Shown here piece after piece: positions 33,418-41,560 of a stretch of DNA of 44,935 nucleotides. Under the pieces are notes generated by a model that searched no databases, was not told the DNA's origin, and saw nothing but the letters and a program-made list of their open reading frames with translations. Numbering within the stretch: the first letter of the stretch is position 1; each line of letters opens with the position of its first letter. The stretch is from assembly GCA_019639115.1 (NCBI GenBank), contig JAHBSM010000015.1, forward strand, positions 1-44,935, given 5' to 3'. Made by a program: the position numbers and the translations under genes. The stretch comes from Acidobacteriota bacterium (GTDB lineage Bacteria; Acidobacteriota; Blastocatellia; Pyrinomonadales; Pyrinomonadaceae).

Positions 33418-34923
33418 TTACCGGTTGGATCCAAAGTGGAGGCGTGCGAGTTCGCGTTTGAGCAGCTTGCCGGTCGGCCCTTTTGGTATCTCGGTGATGA
33501 AATGAACGGTCTTCGGGCATTTGTAATCGGCGAGGTGTTCGCGGCAGAACGCGATGATCTCGTCCTCGGTTGCGGCTTGGCCGTCTCTAAGCACGATAAA
33601 GGCCGTCACTTCTTCGCCGTAAAGTTCGTCAGGTACACCTATCGCGGCTGCATGCTCGACAGCAGGATGCGTATAGAGTAGGTCGTCGATCTCGCGCGGA
33701 TAAATGTTCTCGCCGCCGCGTATTATCATGTCCGACCTGCGGTCCACAATGTAGTAAAAACCGTCCGAGTCGCGATAACCCACGTCGCCCGTGTGGAACC
33801 AGCCATTAGCGAACGCTTTCTCGGTCGCTTCCGGGTTATTGAAATATCCTTTGAATATGTTTGGGCCGCGGAGTACGATCTCGCCGATCTCGCCATCCGG
33901 GAGCGGCCGATCGTCATCGTCAAAAACTGCCATCTCGTTACCGATCGGCTTGCCGCAAGAACCGGGACGCCTTTGTCCATTTGGCGGGTTGAAGGTAGAG
34001 CGGCATGTCGATTCTGAGAGGCCGTAGCCTTCGATGACCAAGACGCCAAAGGTCTCCTCGAACTTGCGGAGCACTTCGATCGGTACAGGTGCCGAGCCGC
34101 ACATGGCAAACCGAAGGCTGTCGGAACCGTCTGCGTCGGCGGGCGGCTCTGACTTTGCGAGCAACATTGACAGCATGGTCGCGACGCTGCCAAAGCTTGT
34201 GATCTCGTATTTCTTGATGATGTCCCAGAATCGCGAGGCCGAGAATTTCGGGCTTACGACGGTCGAGCCGCCGGCGTAAAGTGCGGCCATCGTCGTGACC
34301 GAGACTGCGTTCATATGAAAGAGCGGCATCACCGTCAATAGCCGATCCTCGGGCCCGAAAGACATCCATTCCGCGATCTGCCGTGCGTTCGCTATTAGGT
34401 TTGCATGCGTAAGCAGGCAGCCTTTGGGCTTGCCCGTCGTACCCGACGTATAGATGATGATCGCGTCGTCATCCGGGAGGATTTCGCCTACTGCAAAGTT
34501 CTCGTCCTGTCCTTTGGTCGCCAGATCGACATCGTCAAAGACAATGGTCGTGGGTCGTTCAATATCGGCGACCGCATCCGAGAATGCCGAACCTGCCAAC
34601 AGGAGTTTTGATCGCGAATTGCCGATGGCCCATTCGATCTCCTCAGGCTTTAACAATGAATTGATCGGGCCGGCGACCGACCCGATCGACCAACACGCAA
34701 AATAGGCGATGACGTACTCTGCTGAATTCGGCATCAACAAGCTGACAACGTCGCCTTTCGCGATGCCTTCTTGTAGAAGCATATTTGTCGTCCGGTTTAC
34801 GGCGCGTTCAAACTCGGCGTACGACCACCGGCGCCCGTCCGTTTCGGAAAAGAGAAACGGCTTATCCTCATAGGTCGCAGCGCGCTGTTCGAGCAATTGC
34901 CTGACGTTGTCGCTCATCGCCAT
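33418..34923 (-). CDS. AMP-forming acyl-CoA synthetase / acid-CoA ligase
   Basis: A 501-residue adenylate-forming enzyme that activates a carboxylic acid to its acyl-AMP and then the CoA thioester. The P-loop-like motif YTSGTTGKPKG is at residues 158-168. GYGLSES, FHTGDVGY and VDRRSDMIIRGGENIYPREI are the standard later motifs, and the catalytic Lys is in PTGKLLKREL near the C-terminus. Length and the GGENIYPREIDD segment fit the medium- or long-chain fatty-acid and aryl-acid branch; chain length cannot be fixed by eye. ATGs at 34923 and 34917 are both possible. It is divergent from the aldehyde dehydrogenase with only 45 bases between, so the two may share control. Confidence 0.92.
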   Translation of the reverse strand: MAMSDNVRQLLEQRAATYEDKPFLFSETDGRRWSYAEFERAVNRTTNMLLQEGIAKGDVVSLLMPNSAEYVIAYFACWSIGSVAGPINSLLKPEEIEWAIGNSRSKLLLAGSAFSDAVADIERPTTIVFDDVDLATKGQDENFAVGEILPDDDAIIIYTSGTTGKPKGCLLTHANLIANARQIAEWMSFGPEDRLLTVMPLFHMNAVSVTTMAALYAGGSTVVSPKFSASRFWDIIKKYEITSFGSVATMLSMLLAKSEPPADADGSDSLRFAMCGSAPVPIEVLRKFEETFGVLVIEGYGLSESTCRSTFNPPNGQRRPGSCGKPIGNEMAVFDDDDRPLPDGEIGEIVLRGPNIFKGYFNNPEATEKAFANGWFHTGDVGYRDSDGFYYIVDRRSDMIIRGGENIYPREIDDLLYTHPAVEHAAAIGVPDELYGEEVTAFIVLRDGQAATEDEIIAFCREHLADYKCPKTVHFITEIPKGPTGKLLKRELARLHFGSNR

Positions 34924-34933
34924 TGAATATAAT
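34907..34933 (+). promoter_or_regulatory. Candidate promoter for the aldehyde dehydrogenase operon
   Basis: A perfect -10 TATAAT (34928-34933) lies in the 45-base gap; a TTGTCG (34907-34912) at 15-base spacing is a poor -35 and lies in the divergent gene's first codons. AGGA about 9 bases before the ATG at 34969 is the ribosome binding site. Confidence 0.38.
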
Positions 34934-34968
34934 ATATGTGAGTTATTTCATCGACAGGAACTCTACTT

Positions 34969-36447
34969 ATGACGACATATCGCAGCTATATCGGCGGTGA
35001 ATGGATCGAGTCCGCATCGGGCATCACTCTTCCCAACGTGAATCCGGCTGACATTAACGACGTCATCGGTCATTCGGAACTCTGCACGCGTGACGAGGCA
35101 CGGCGAGCCGTCGAGTCGGCTTATGCCGCGTTCCGCGAATGGAAGAATACTCCGGCACCTGCTCGAGGCCGAATATTGACGCGGCTTGCACGGCTTATGG
35201 AGGAACACAAGTATGAGCTTGCACGGATGCTCACTCGGGAAGAAGGCAAGGTGCTCTCTGAAGCTCTGGGCGAGGTCCAGCGTGCGACGAACGTAGTAGA
35301 GTTCTGCGCAGGCGAGACGCGACGTTTCAACGGAGAGACAATTCCAAGCGAGCTTCCGTCGAATTGGGCATATACCATTCGCGAACCTCACGGCGTTGTC
35401 GCTCTTGTGACGCCATGGAATTTCCCGATAGCGATCCCGGTGTGGAAGATCGCTCCGGCTCTGGCCGCCGGGAATGCTGTCGTATTCAAGCCGGCCTCAA
35501 ATACGCCCGCGTCGGCGGTCCGCATTGTCGAACTGCTGATCGAGGCCGGGCTGCCAAAGGGCGTGCTCAATCTGGTGATCGGTTCGGGCAGCGAGGCGGG
35601 TGACGAGATCATCAATCACGCGGCAGTCCGCGCCGTCTCATTTACAGGCTCGACCGAGATCGGATTGAAAATGTACGAGACTGTCGCGCGTCGGGGCATC
35701 CCGTTCCAAGCCGAGATGGGCGGCAAGAATCCGGTCGTCGTGTTGCCGGATTGCGACATCGATCTCGCTGTCGAGCACACCGCCGCAGGCGCGTTCGGCT
35801 CGACGGGGCAACGCTGCACGGCGACCTCGCGGGCCGTTGTCGTCGGTGATATAGCCGATAGATTCGTAGAGAAGATCGTCGCAAGGGCAAAAGCTTACAA
35901 GCTCGGCCCCGGCCTCGACGGAACGAGCGAGATCGGTCCGTCGGTCGATGAATCGCAGTTCAATACCGTACTTAAATATATAGAGATCGGCCGCGAAGAC
36001 GGTGCAACGCTGCTCTGCGGCGGCGGGCGTGCGACAGGCGACGCACTCGATAACGGCTACTTTGTTGAGCCGACGGTTTTCGACAATGTCACGCCGGATA
36101 TGCGGATATTTCGCGAGGAAATTTTCGGCCCCGTGCTCGGCATCATCCGCGTCAAAGACCTTGATGAGGCCATGACCGTCGCCAATGATTGCGATTACGG
36201 GCTCTCGTCGTCAGTTTTCTCAAATGATTACAACAGCATCACGCGATTTGTGAACGAGATCGAATCCGGCATGACGCACATCAACAGCCCAACGACCGGC
36301 GGCGAGGCTCACATCCCGTTCGGCGGCATAAAGGGAAGCGGAATCGGCCCGCGTGAACAAGGCTCGGCGTCTTTAGAATTTTATAGCGAAATGAAGGTCG
36401 TTTACGTCGATCATACCGGCCGCAAACGCGAAGGGAATCTCTACTGA
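34969..36447 (+). CDS. Aldehyde dehydrogenase (ketoglutarate-semialdehyde-dehydrogenase-like)
   Basis: A 492-residue NAD(P)-dependent enzyme that oxidises an aldehyde to the acid. Catalytic Cys283 lies in GQRCTATSR, general-base Glu249 in QAEMGGKNP, Asn151 in TPWNFP and Lys174 in VFKPAS; SFTGSTEIG is the cofactor loop. The motifs around EMGGKN and GQRCTATS are closest to the semialdehyde-oxidising group that includes alpha-ketoglutarate semialdehyde dehydrogenase, and differ from CoA-acylating methylmalonate-semialdehyde dehydrogenase. The gene is followed after 1 base by the aminotransferase, so the pair probably runs amine to semialdehyde to acid. With dihydropyrimidinase downstream, malonate semialdehyde from beta-alanine is a reasonable substrate guess, but it is inference. 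Confidence 0.93.
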   Translation: MTTYRSYIGGEWIESASGITLPNVNPADINDVIGHSELCTRDEARRAVESAYAAFREWKNTPAPARGRILTRLARLMEEHKYELARMLTREEGKVLSEALGEVQRATNVVEFCAGETRRFNGETIPSELPSNWAYTIREPHGVVALVTPWNFPIAIPVWKIAPALAAGNAVVFKPASNTPASAVRIVELLIEAGLPKGVLNLVIGSGSEAGDEIINHAAVRAVSFTGSTEIGLKMYETVARRGIPFQAEMGGKNPVVVLPDCDIDLAVEHTAAGAFGSTGQRCTATSRAVVVGDIADRFVEKIVARAKAYKLGPGLDGTSEIGPSVDESQFNTVLKYIEIGREDGATLLCGGGRATGDALDNGYFVEPTVFDNVTPDMRIFREEIFGPVLGIIRVKDLDEAMTVANDCDYGLSSSVFSNDYNSITRFVNEIESGMTHINSPTTGGEAHIPFGGIKGSGIGPREQGSASLEFYSEMKVVYVDHTGRKREGNLY

Positions 36448-36448
36448 T

Positions 36449-37753
36449 ATGGAACCAAAAGAACAGACGTCGTCGTTGAAGTCAGCGATCGAAAAGCATA
36501 AAGAATTCCTTTTCCCTGCGGTTGCGACCTATTATCAGGAGCCGCTGGCGTTAGTTCGCGGCGAGGGCGAATACGTCTGGGACGATCAGGGCAACAAATA
36601 TCTCGATGCGTTCGGCGGTGTGCTGACGGTGAGCATCGGCCATGCGAATCCGCGCATTAACGCCGCCTGGAAAGACCAAGTGGACAAGATCGCTCATATG
36701 TCCACGCTTTATGCCAACGGCCCGCAAGGCGACCTCGCGGAAAAGCTTGCCGAGATCTCGCCGGGCAGGTTGAAGAAATCGTTTTTTTCGAACAGCGGCA
36801 CCGAGGCGGACGACACTGCCGTGATGGCGGCGAAAATCGCGACCGGCAACAACGAGGTCATTGCCCTGCGGCACAGTTACGCAGGTCGCTCGGCGATGGC
36901 TCTTTCGACGATCGGGCATCACACGTGGAAGCCGATCGCGTCGCAGGTAGCGGGCGTTGTTCACGCCGTCGCCCCTTACTGCTATCGCTGTCCGTTCAAG
37001 CTCGAATATCCGTCGTGCGGCGTCGCTTGTGCCGATGATGTCGAGGAACTCATCAAGACCACGACGACGGGCAAGATCGCCGGAATGATCGCTGAGACGA
37101 TCCTCGGCGTTGGCGGCTTTATCATCCCGCCGAAGGAATATTTCCCGCGTGTCGCCGAGATCGTTCGCCGTCATGGCGGATTGTTCATTTCTGACGAAGT
37201 GCAGGCCGCTTGGGGCCGGACGGGCGACAAATGGTTCGGCATCGAGCATTGGGGCGTCGAGCCGGACATCATAACCTCTGCGAAAGGCATGGGCAACGGT
37301 GTACCTATCGGTTGGACGATCGCGACGCCGGAGGTCGCCGATGCCTTCCCGGGCCTTACGTTCTCAACATTCGGCGGCAATCCGGTTTCGGCTGCCGTTG
37401 GACTTGCGGTGATAAATGTCATCGAGGAAGACGACCTCCGCACGAACGCCCGCGTCGTTGGCGACTATCTCAAACAGCGAATGCTCGAGCTTAAAGAAAA
37501 ACACGCTGTGATCGGCGACGTTCGCGGAATGGGCTTGATGCTCGGCGTCGAGCTCGTAAAAGACCGCAAAACCAAAGAACCAAACCCCGAAGCGGTGCTG
37601 AAAGTCTTTGAAGAAACCAAACGTCAGGGCGTCCTGATCGGCAAAGGCGGCCTCTACGGCAACGTCATCCGTACGGGAATGATGCTCAATACGACGACGG
37701 ATGCGGTCGATAGAATGATCGAGGCTCTGGAGTTCGGTTTGGCAATTTGTTAA
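36449..37753 (+). CDS. Class III aminotransferase (AGXT2-like; beta-alanine/omega-amino acid type)
   Basis: A 434-residue PLP enzyme that moves an amino group from an omega-amino acid or similar donor to a keto acid. The PLP lysine is Lys279 in ITSAKGMGNG and the pyridine-nitrogen Asp is Asp249 in LFISDEVQAAWGRTG. NSGTEADDTA (115-124) is the phosphate-binding region. A four-cysteine patch, Cys178, Cys181, Cys190 and Cys194 (YCYRCPF...CGVAC), is present in this subgroup and could bind metal. The closest group by eye is the alanine-glyoxylate aminotransferase 2/beta-alanine-pyruvate type, though a 4-aminobutyrate donor cannot be excluded. It starts one base after the aldehyde dehydrogenase stop. 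Confidence 0.93.
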   Translation: MEPKEQTSSLKSAIEKHKEFLFPAVATYYQEPLALVRGEGEYVWDDQGNKYLDAFGGVLTVSIGHANPRINAAWKDQVDKIAHMSTLYANGPQGDLAEKLAEISPGRLKKSFFSNSGTEADDTAVMAAKIATGNNEVIALRHSYAGRSAMALSTIGHHTWKPIASQVAGVVHAVAPYCYRCPFKLEYPSCGVACADDVEELIKTTTTGKIAGMIAETILGVGGFIIPPKEYFPRVAEIVRRHGGLFISDEVQAAWGRTGDKWFGIEHWGVEPDIITSAKGMGNGVPIGWTIATPEVADAFPGLTFSTFGGNPVSAAVGLAVINVIEEDDLRTNARVVGDYLKQRMLELKEKHAVIGDVRGMGLMLGVELVKDRKTKEPNPEAVLKVFEETKRQGVLIGKGGLYGNVIRTGMMLNTTTDAVDRMIEALEFGLAIC

Positions 37754-37800
37754 TGGAAGTATCGCGATAACTTTGGATACCTAGGATCAAACGTAAATCT

Positions 37801-38649
37801 ATGTTTGTTTATTTCCAAGAACCAGGTAGTGTGAGCGTGTGGACGATTCTAAGCGGATTCCTAGGTAGTGCCGTCCTAGGCTCGATCATCTCGCTCTTTG
37901 GTATTTGGCTGCAAAACAAGGCCCAGGCGGTGCAGTTAAAGGTTTCGAGGGAAATGGAAATGCGTCGTGATATTTACTTTCTCGGAGCTGAAGCATTAGG
38001 CAAGATGCAGGCTTACCTGATTTCAATAGCAAATCCATTGATGCCCGACATCGACCGGGATCAGATCGTATTTGGTGTGAATGAATCTTTAAATAAGGTA
38101 GCAATGATTGCTAGTCTTGAGATCTTGACGGCGTTAGACGAAGTTCAGGCCCATTACAGCGCAAGTACGACATCCTTGTTGACAAAAAAATTGGAGTTCA
38201 CTATACACGCAAATCAGCTGAAAAATGAAGAAGATACTCACGCTAATCTTGGTCAGAATTTGATCCAGATCACCGCAGCACTTAACGCCGCAATTCAACA
38301 ACAAGATCAAGCTAAACAAAATGAGTTTATCGCTCAATATAAAGAACTGGAAAGTCTCTATAAACAACAAGAGACGGATCTTCGAAGTCGTAGGGCAAAT
38401 ACATTCACAAGAATTCAGGAACTTCTCGGTGACGCGATTGACGCGGCACTTAAATTCGATGAGTTGTCGGCTCCACTTAACTGCAAGGTTCGAAATGAAC
38501 TTGGTTTTCCGATTGACAAAGAAGAATATCAGAAAATGCTTAAGATCGCAGGAACACGACAACGAGCGTTAGCTGCTAAATTTAAAGAAGATTGGAATAA
38601 CAAGTTTAAGGAAGGCGCGGAGAATTCGCCTTTCGACGTAGTTCTTTAA
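37801..38649 (+). CDS. AT-rich hypothetical protein, membrane anchor plus coiled coil
   Basis: I do not recognise this 282-residue protein. A single hydrophobic segment lies at residues about 15-37 (TILSGFLGSAVLGSIISLFG). A mostly helical charged region follows, with strong coiled-coil character from about 120 to 220 (QQQDQAKQNEFIAQYKELES, LYKQQETDLRSRR). The C-terminus is lysine-rich. Topology is probably a short outer part, one membrane span and a cytoplasmic body. Base composition and codon use are clearly AT-richer than both flanks, with many AAA, AAT and TTA-type codons, which points to recent transfer. It interrupts the catabolic cluster between the aminotransferase and dihydropyrimidinase genes. 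Its own start has no good ribosome binding site. Confidence 0.72.
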   Translation: MFVYFQEPGSVSVWTILSGFLGSAVLGSIISLFGIWLQNKAQAVQLKVSREMEMRRDIYFLGAEALGKMQAYLISIANPLMPDIDRDQIVFGVNESLNKVAMIASLEILTALDEVQAHYSASTTSLLTKKLEFTIHANQLKNEEDTHANLGQNLIQITAALNAAIQQQDQAKQNEFIAQYKELESLYKQQETDLRSRRANTFTRIQELLGDAIDAALKFDELSAPLNCKVRNELGFPIDKEEYQKMLKIAGTRQRALAAKFKEDWNNKFKEGAENSPFDVVL

Positions 38650-38902
38650 TCAAAGCGATATGGATTGCTCAAGAAGCAGTATTGGTGCCTCGAAAAGGGC
38701 TTTGCGTTCTTTACAAAAGTTTTGGATGTAAACAACGACCTGTAGAAACCCAACCCGAAAGGGAAAACGGATGAAAGGCGACTACGGACTACGATATTTG
38801 ATCTTGTGGACACCATTGAACATCCGATAAACAAAAAGGCGATAGCATAATTTACGGAAAAGTGGAAAGAGGCTAAGAGGATTAAGCTAATACGTTTAGA
38901 CG
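38650..38902 (+). pseudogene. AT-rich, coding-like remnant between the foreign gene and hydA
   Basis: This 253-base gap continues the reading frame of the upstream AT-rich gene beyond its TAA. It is coding-like, with in-frame stops only at TAG (38743-38745) and TAA (38848-38850). Between them it reads peptides such as KKQYWCLEKGFAFFTKVLDV and TIFDLVDTIEHPINKKA. This could be decayed coding sequence brought in with the AT-rich gene, or chance openness in AT-rich DNA. No family is recognisable. It also supplies the region upstream of hydA, where no ribosome binding site is clear. Confidence 0.3.
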
Positions 38903-40282
38903 ATGAAAACACTGATAAAAAACGGACGTGTTGTTACTTCGGTGGACGATTACACGGCGGATATTTTTATTGACGGCGAGACGGTGGCGACTATCGGCAA
39001 GCGGCTGGATATGGAAGCTGATGTCGTGATCGATGCAGCGGGGAAGCTCGTGATCCCGGGCGGGATCGATCCGCATACGCACATGGAGCTGCCGTTTGGC
39101 GGGACGCAGTCGTCAGATGATTTCTTTACGGGCACGCGGGCGGCGGCGTTTGGCGGGACGACGACGATCATTGATTTTGCGGTGCAGACGAAGGGCGAAT
39201 CGATGACCTCGGGCGTCGATGCATGGCACGCTAAAGCAGAGGGCAAGACCTGCATTGATTACGGATTTCATCTCATCACGACCGACTTTGAAGACGGCGA
39301 CGAGAAAGAGATGTACAAGCTGATGGACGAGGGGATCACGTCGTTCAAGCTCTTTATGGCGTATCCGGGCGTGTTTTTGGCGGACGATGCGACGATCTTT
39401 CGTGCGATGTCCGCAGCCGGAAAACGCGGCGGCCTCGTCTGCATGCACGCCGAGAACGGCATTGTCATCAACGAGATCATCAAACGCTTTCTTGCGGACG
39501 GCCGCACCGCGCCGAAGTATCACGCTCTCACGCGACCGACGATCGCCGAGGCCGAAGGTGTTCATCGTGCGATCGCCATTGCCGAGATGGCTGAGTCGCC
39601 GGTGTATATCGTTCACCTTTCGTGTACGGATGCTCTCAATCAGGTTCGGCAGGCGAGAGATCGCGGCATCTCGGCGTTTGCCGAGACTTGTCCGCAGTAT
39701 CTTTTTCACTCGATAGAAGATTACGGCGACGGCTGGGACGGAGCGAAATACGTAATGACGCCGCCGCTTCGCGAAAAACACAACTGCGCGGACCTCTGGC
39801 GTGGCCTCAAGATGGACGACTTGCAGGTGATCTCTACCGACCATTGCCCGTTCTGTATGAAAGAGCAAAAGGAACTCGGCATCGATGATTTCACCAAGAT
39901 CCCGAACGGCGCTCCCGGCGTCGAGAATCGCCTCGCCCTCATCTACAACGGCGGCGTGGTCGAGAATCGTATCTCGCTCAACCGCTTTGTCGAGCTGACG
40001 TCGACCGCCGCCGCGAAGATGTTCGGAATGTTCCCGAAAAAGGGAACGATCGCCGTCGGCTCGGACGCTGACATCGTCATCTTCGATCCCAACGGCGAAA
40101 CGACATTCGGCGTCGAAAACGAACATATGAACGTCGATTATTCCAGTTACGAAGGCTGGAAGATAAAAGGCAAGGTCGAAACCGTCCTCTCCCGAGGCCG
40201 CGTCGTCATCCAAAACGGCGAACACACCGGCAAACAGGGCGACGGACAGTTCATCAAACGCGGCGAGTGTGTGAAGATCTGA
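38903..40282 (+). CDS. hydA: Dihydropyrimidinase / D-hydantoinase
   Basis: Opens the ring of dihydrouracil, dihydrothymine or 5-substituted hydantoins to the N-carbamoyl amino acid. The 459-residue length is normal. The binuclear zinc site includes His58 and His60 in DPHTHMELP, the carboxylated Lys149 in TSFKLFMAYPG, His182 in MHAEN, a His in YIVHLSC, and Asp in STDHCPF. The opening MKTLIKNGRVVTSVDDYTAD is typical of the family. It fits reductive pyrimidine breakdown together with the upstream aminotransferase and aldehyde dehydrogenase. The AT-rich insert lies between it and those genes, so cotranscription is uncertain. Beta-ureidopropionase and dihydropyrimidine dehydrogenase are absent from the window. 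Confidence 0.94.
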   Translation: MKTLIKNGRVVTSVDDYTADIFIDGETVATIGKRLDMEADVVIDAAGKLVIPGGIDPHTHMELPFGGTQSSDDFFTGTRAAAFGGTTTIIDFAVQTKGESMTSGVDAWHAKAEGKTCIDYGFHLITTDFEDGDEKEMYKLMDEGITSFKLFMAYPGVFLADDATIFRAMSAAGKRGGLVCMHAENGIVINEIIKRFLADGRTAPKYHALTRPTIAEAEGVHRAIAIAEMAESPVYIVHLSCTDALNQVRQARDRGISAFAETCPQYLFHSIEDYGDGWDGAKYVMTPPLREKHNCADLWRGLKMDDLQVISTDHCPFCMKEQKELGIDDFTKIPNGAPGVENRLALIYNGGVVENRISLNRFVELTSTAAAKMFGMFPKKGTIAVGSDADIVIFDPNGETTFGVENEHMNVDYSSYEGWKIKGKVETVLSRGRVVIQNGEHTGKQGDGQFIKRGECVKI

Positions 40283-40294
40283 TCGCTGCTTCGA

Positions 40295-40864
40295 ATGCTC
40301 AATTTTGCGACAATGCTAATTAAATACATCGCGATCGCTTTGGTGGTTGTGCCGCTTTCGATCGTTACGCACGAATTCGGGCATTTTGTCGTTTACAAGG
40401 CGCTCGGGGCGTCGAATGTTGTGCTGCACGCTTTTTCTGTTTCGGCGGAAAAGGACGCTCTTAGTTCCGGTCAGATCGCACTCGCGGCGATCACCGGGCC
40501 GGTCATTACTTACATCACGATCGCGGCGGCAGTCTATTTTACGCACGAGAAATACAGCCCGTTTTGGGTAATTGTTGGACTCGCTGCCCCGATAGGTCGC
40601 ATAGTGAACTTTATCTATGTTTACTTTCGAGCTGCGGGCTACGATCCGAATCCGAATTTCGATGAGTTCAATTTTTCGAGAGCGGTAGGCAGCGATCCAC
40701 TTGGTCTGGCGGCCATCACTTGCGTCGCTGTGCTGGCTGTTTTTGTGTATTTCTTGCGGGCGGCTTGGAGAGCAGATCGATTTTCAGAGATCTTTTCGCT
40801 TATTGTGAGTATCGCGTTAGGTCTTGTTGTTTGGTCGTTTGTTGGACCGCTCATCTTAACGTAG
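40295..40864 (+). CDS. Small HExxH membrane protein (M50-like)
   Basis: A 189-residue membrane protein with about five hydrophobic segments. HEFGH at residues 26-30, at the end of the first segment, is the zinc-protease signature and its position matches M50-type peptidases. The second M50 motif (N-x-x-P-x-x-x-x-D-G) is not present; RIVNFIYVYF and a distant Asp may replace it, or the protein may not be an active protease. The ATG at 40295 is listed; ATG at 40313 is a second choice. It starts 12 bases after hydA and is probably the last gene of that unit. Function unknown. Confidence 0.75.
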   Translation: MLNFATMLIKYIAIALVVVPLSIVTHEFGHFVVYKALGASNVVLHAFSVSAEKDALSSGQIALAAITGPVITYITIAAAVYFTHEKYSPFWVIVGLAAPIGRIVNFIYVYFRAAGYDPNPNFDEFNFSRAVGSDPLGLAAITCVAVLAVFVYFLRAAWRADRFSEIFSLIVSIALGLVVWSFVGPLILT

Positions 40865-40885
40865 CTAATTACTCAGTTAGCTTTT
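40863..40885 (+). terminator. Weak AT-rich terminator-like hairpin
   Basis: AGCTAA (40863-40868) and TTAGCT (40877-40882) form a 6-bp stem around an 8-base loop, followed by TTTAAC. It overlaps the stop codon of the small membrane protein gene and lies 30 bases before the DinB-like gene. The AT-rich stem makes it a weak candidate. Confidence 0.35.
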
Positions 40886-40915
40886 AACGAGTAAACTGTT
40901 GTCATTGGAGAAACT

Positions 40916-41554
40916 ATGAAGCATCTGATTCTAACGAGTCTCGTATTCGGACTTTTAGTCGTCGTCGCCGGCACCACAACCGTCTCGGCCAAACCGCTTA
41001 CAAAAGAAGAACGAGAAGCCGCGGTCAAGTATCTAAAACACACGCAGAAGCTATTTCGCGACGCTGTCAAAGGCCTGAGCGAAGAACAGCTCAAATGGAA
41101 GCCCGCTCCGGACAAATGGTCCGTCTTCGAAGTTTCCGAACATATCGCGTTGGCTGAGGGTTTTTTGTTCGATCTGATAAATGGCGGCGTGATGAAGGCC
41201 GACGCTGACGCGACCAAGACTTCCGCCGTCTCGATCGAGACCATTATGCAGAAAGTGCCCGATCGGACGCAGAAGTTTCAAGCTCCCGAGCCCATCCGGC
41301 CTGACAAATCGCCGTGGACGACGATGGAAGCCACGCTGGAAGCATTCAAGATCCGTCGTGCTAAGACGATCAGCTTCGTCGCGAAAGGCAACGATGACAT
41401 GCGCGAGCGGTTCATGATGAACCCTGCATTCAACGCCGAACTCGACGCTTATCAGTGGATCATTTTCCTATCGGCGCACACCGATCGGCACGTGAAACAG
41501 ATCCTTGAGGTCAAGGCGAACCCGAATTTTCCTAAGAAGAAAAGCAGCTATTAG
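40916..41554 (+). CDS. Exported DinB-like (DinB_2) protein
   Basis: A 212-residue protein with a signal peptide (hydrophobic core 3-20, cleavage near TVSA). The rest is a four-helix DinB/YfiT-type bundle: LKHTQKLFRDAVKGLSEEQL, WSVFEVSEHIALAEGFLF with the first metal His, and AHTDRHVKQILEV with the last two His, giving the family's three-His metal site. DinB proteins are thought to be metal-dependent thiol transferases or hydrolases; an exported form is common in Acidobacteriota and has no known role. GGAG lies a few bases before the ATG. The next gene follows after 6 bases, so they are cotranscribed. Confidence 0.85.
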   Translation: MKHLILTSLVFGLLVVVAGTTTVSAKPLTKEEREAAVKYLKHTQKLFRDAVKGLSEEQLKWKPAPDKWSVFEVSEHIALAEGFLFDLINGGVMKADADATKTSAVSIETIMQKVPDRTQKFQAPEPIRPDKSPWTTMEATLEAFKIRRAKTISFVAKGNDDMRERFMMNPAFNAELDAYQWIIFLSAHTDRHVKQILEVKANPNFPKKKSSY

Positions 41555-41560
41555 CAGACT

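Noticed and set aside
38646..38912. An 88-residue minus-strand frame between the AT-rich gene and hydA
   Set aside because: No ribosome binding site or recognisable feature; it overlaps the hydA start and can be explained by AT-rich composition.
39113..40225. A 370-residue minus-strand frame opposite hydA
   Set aside because: Antisense shadow of dihydropyrimidinase, whose metal ligands are all in the plus frame.
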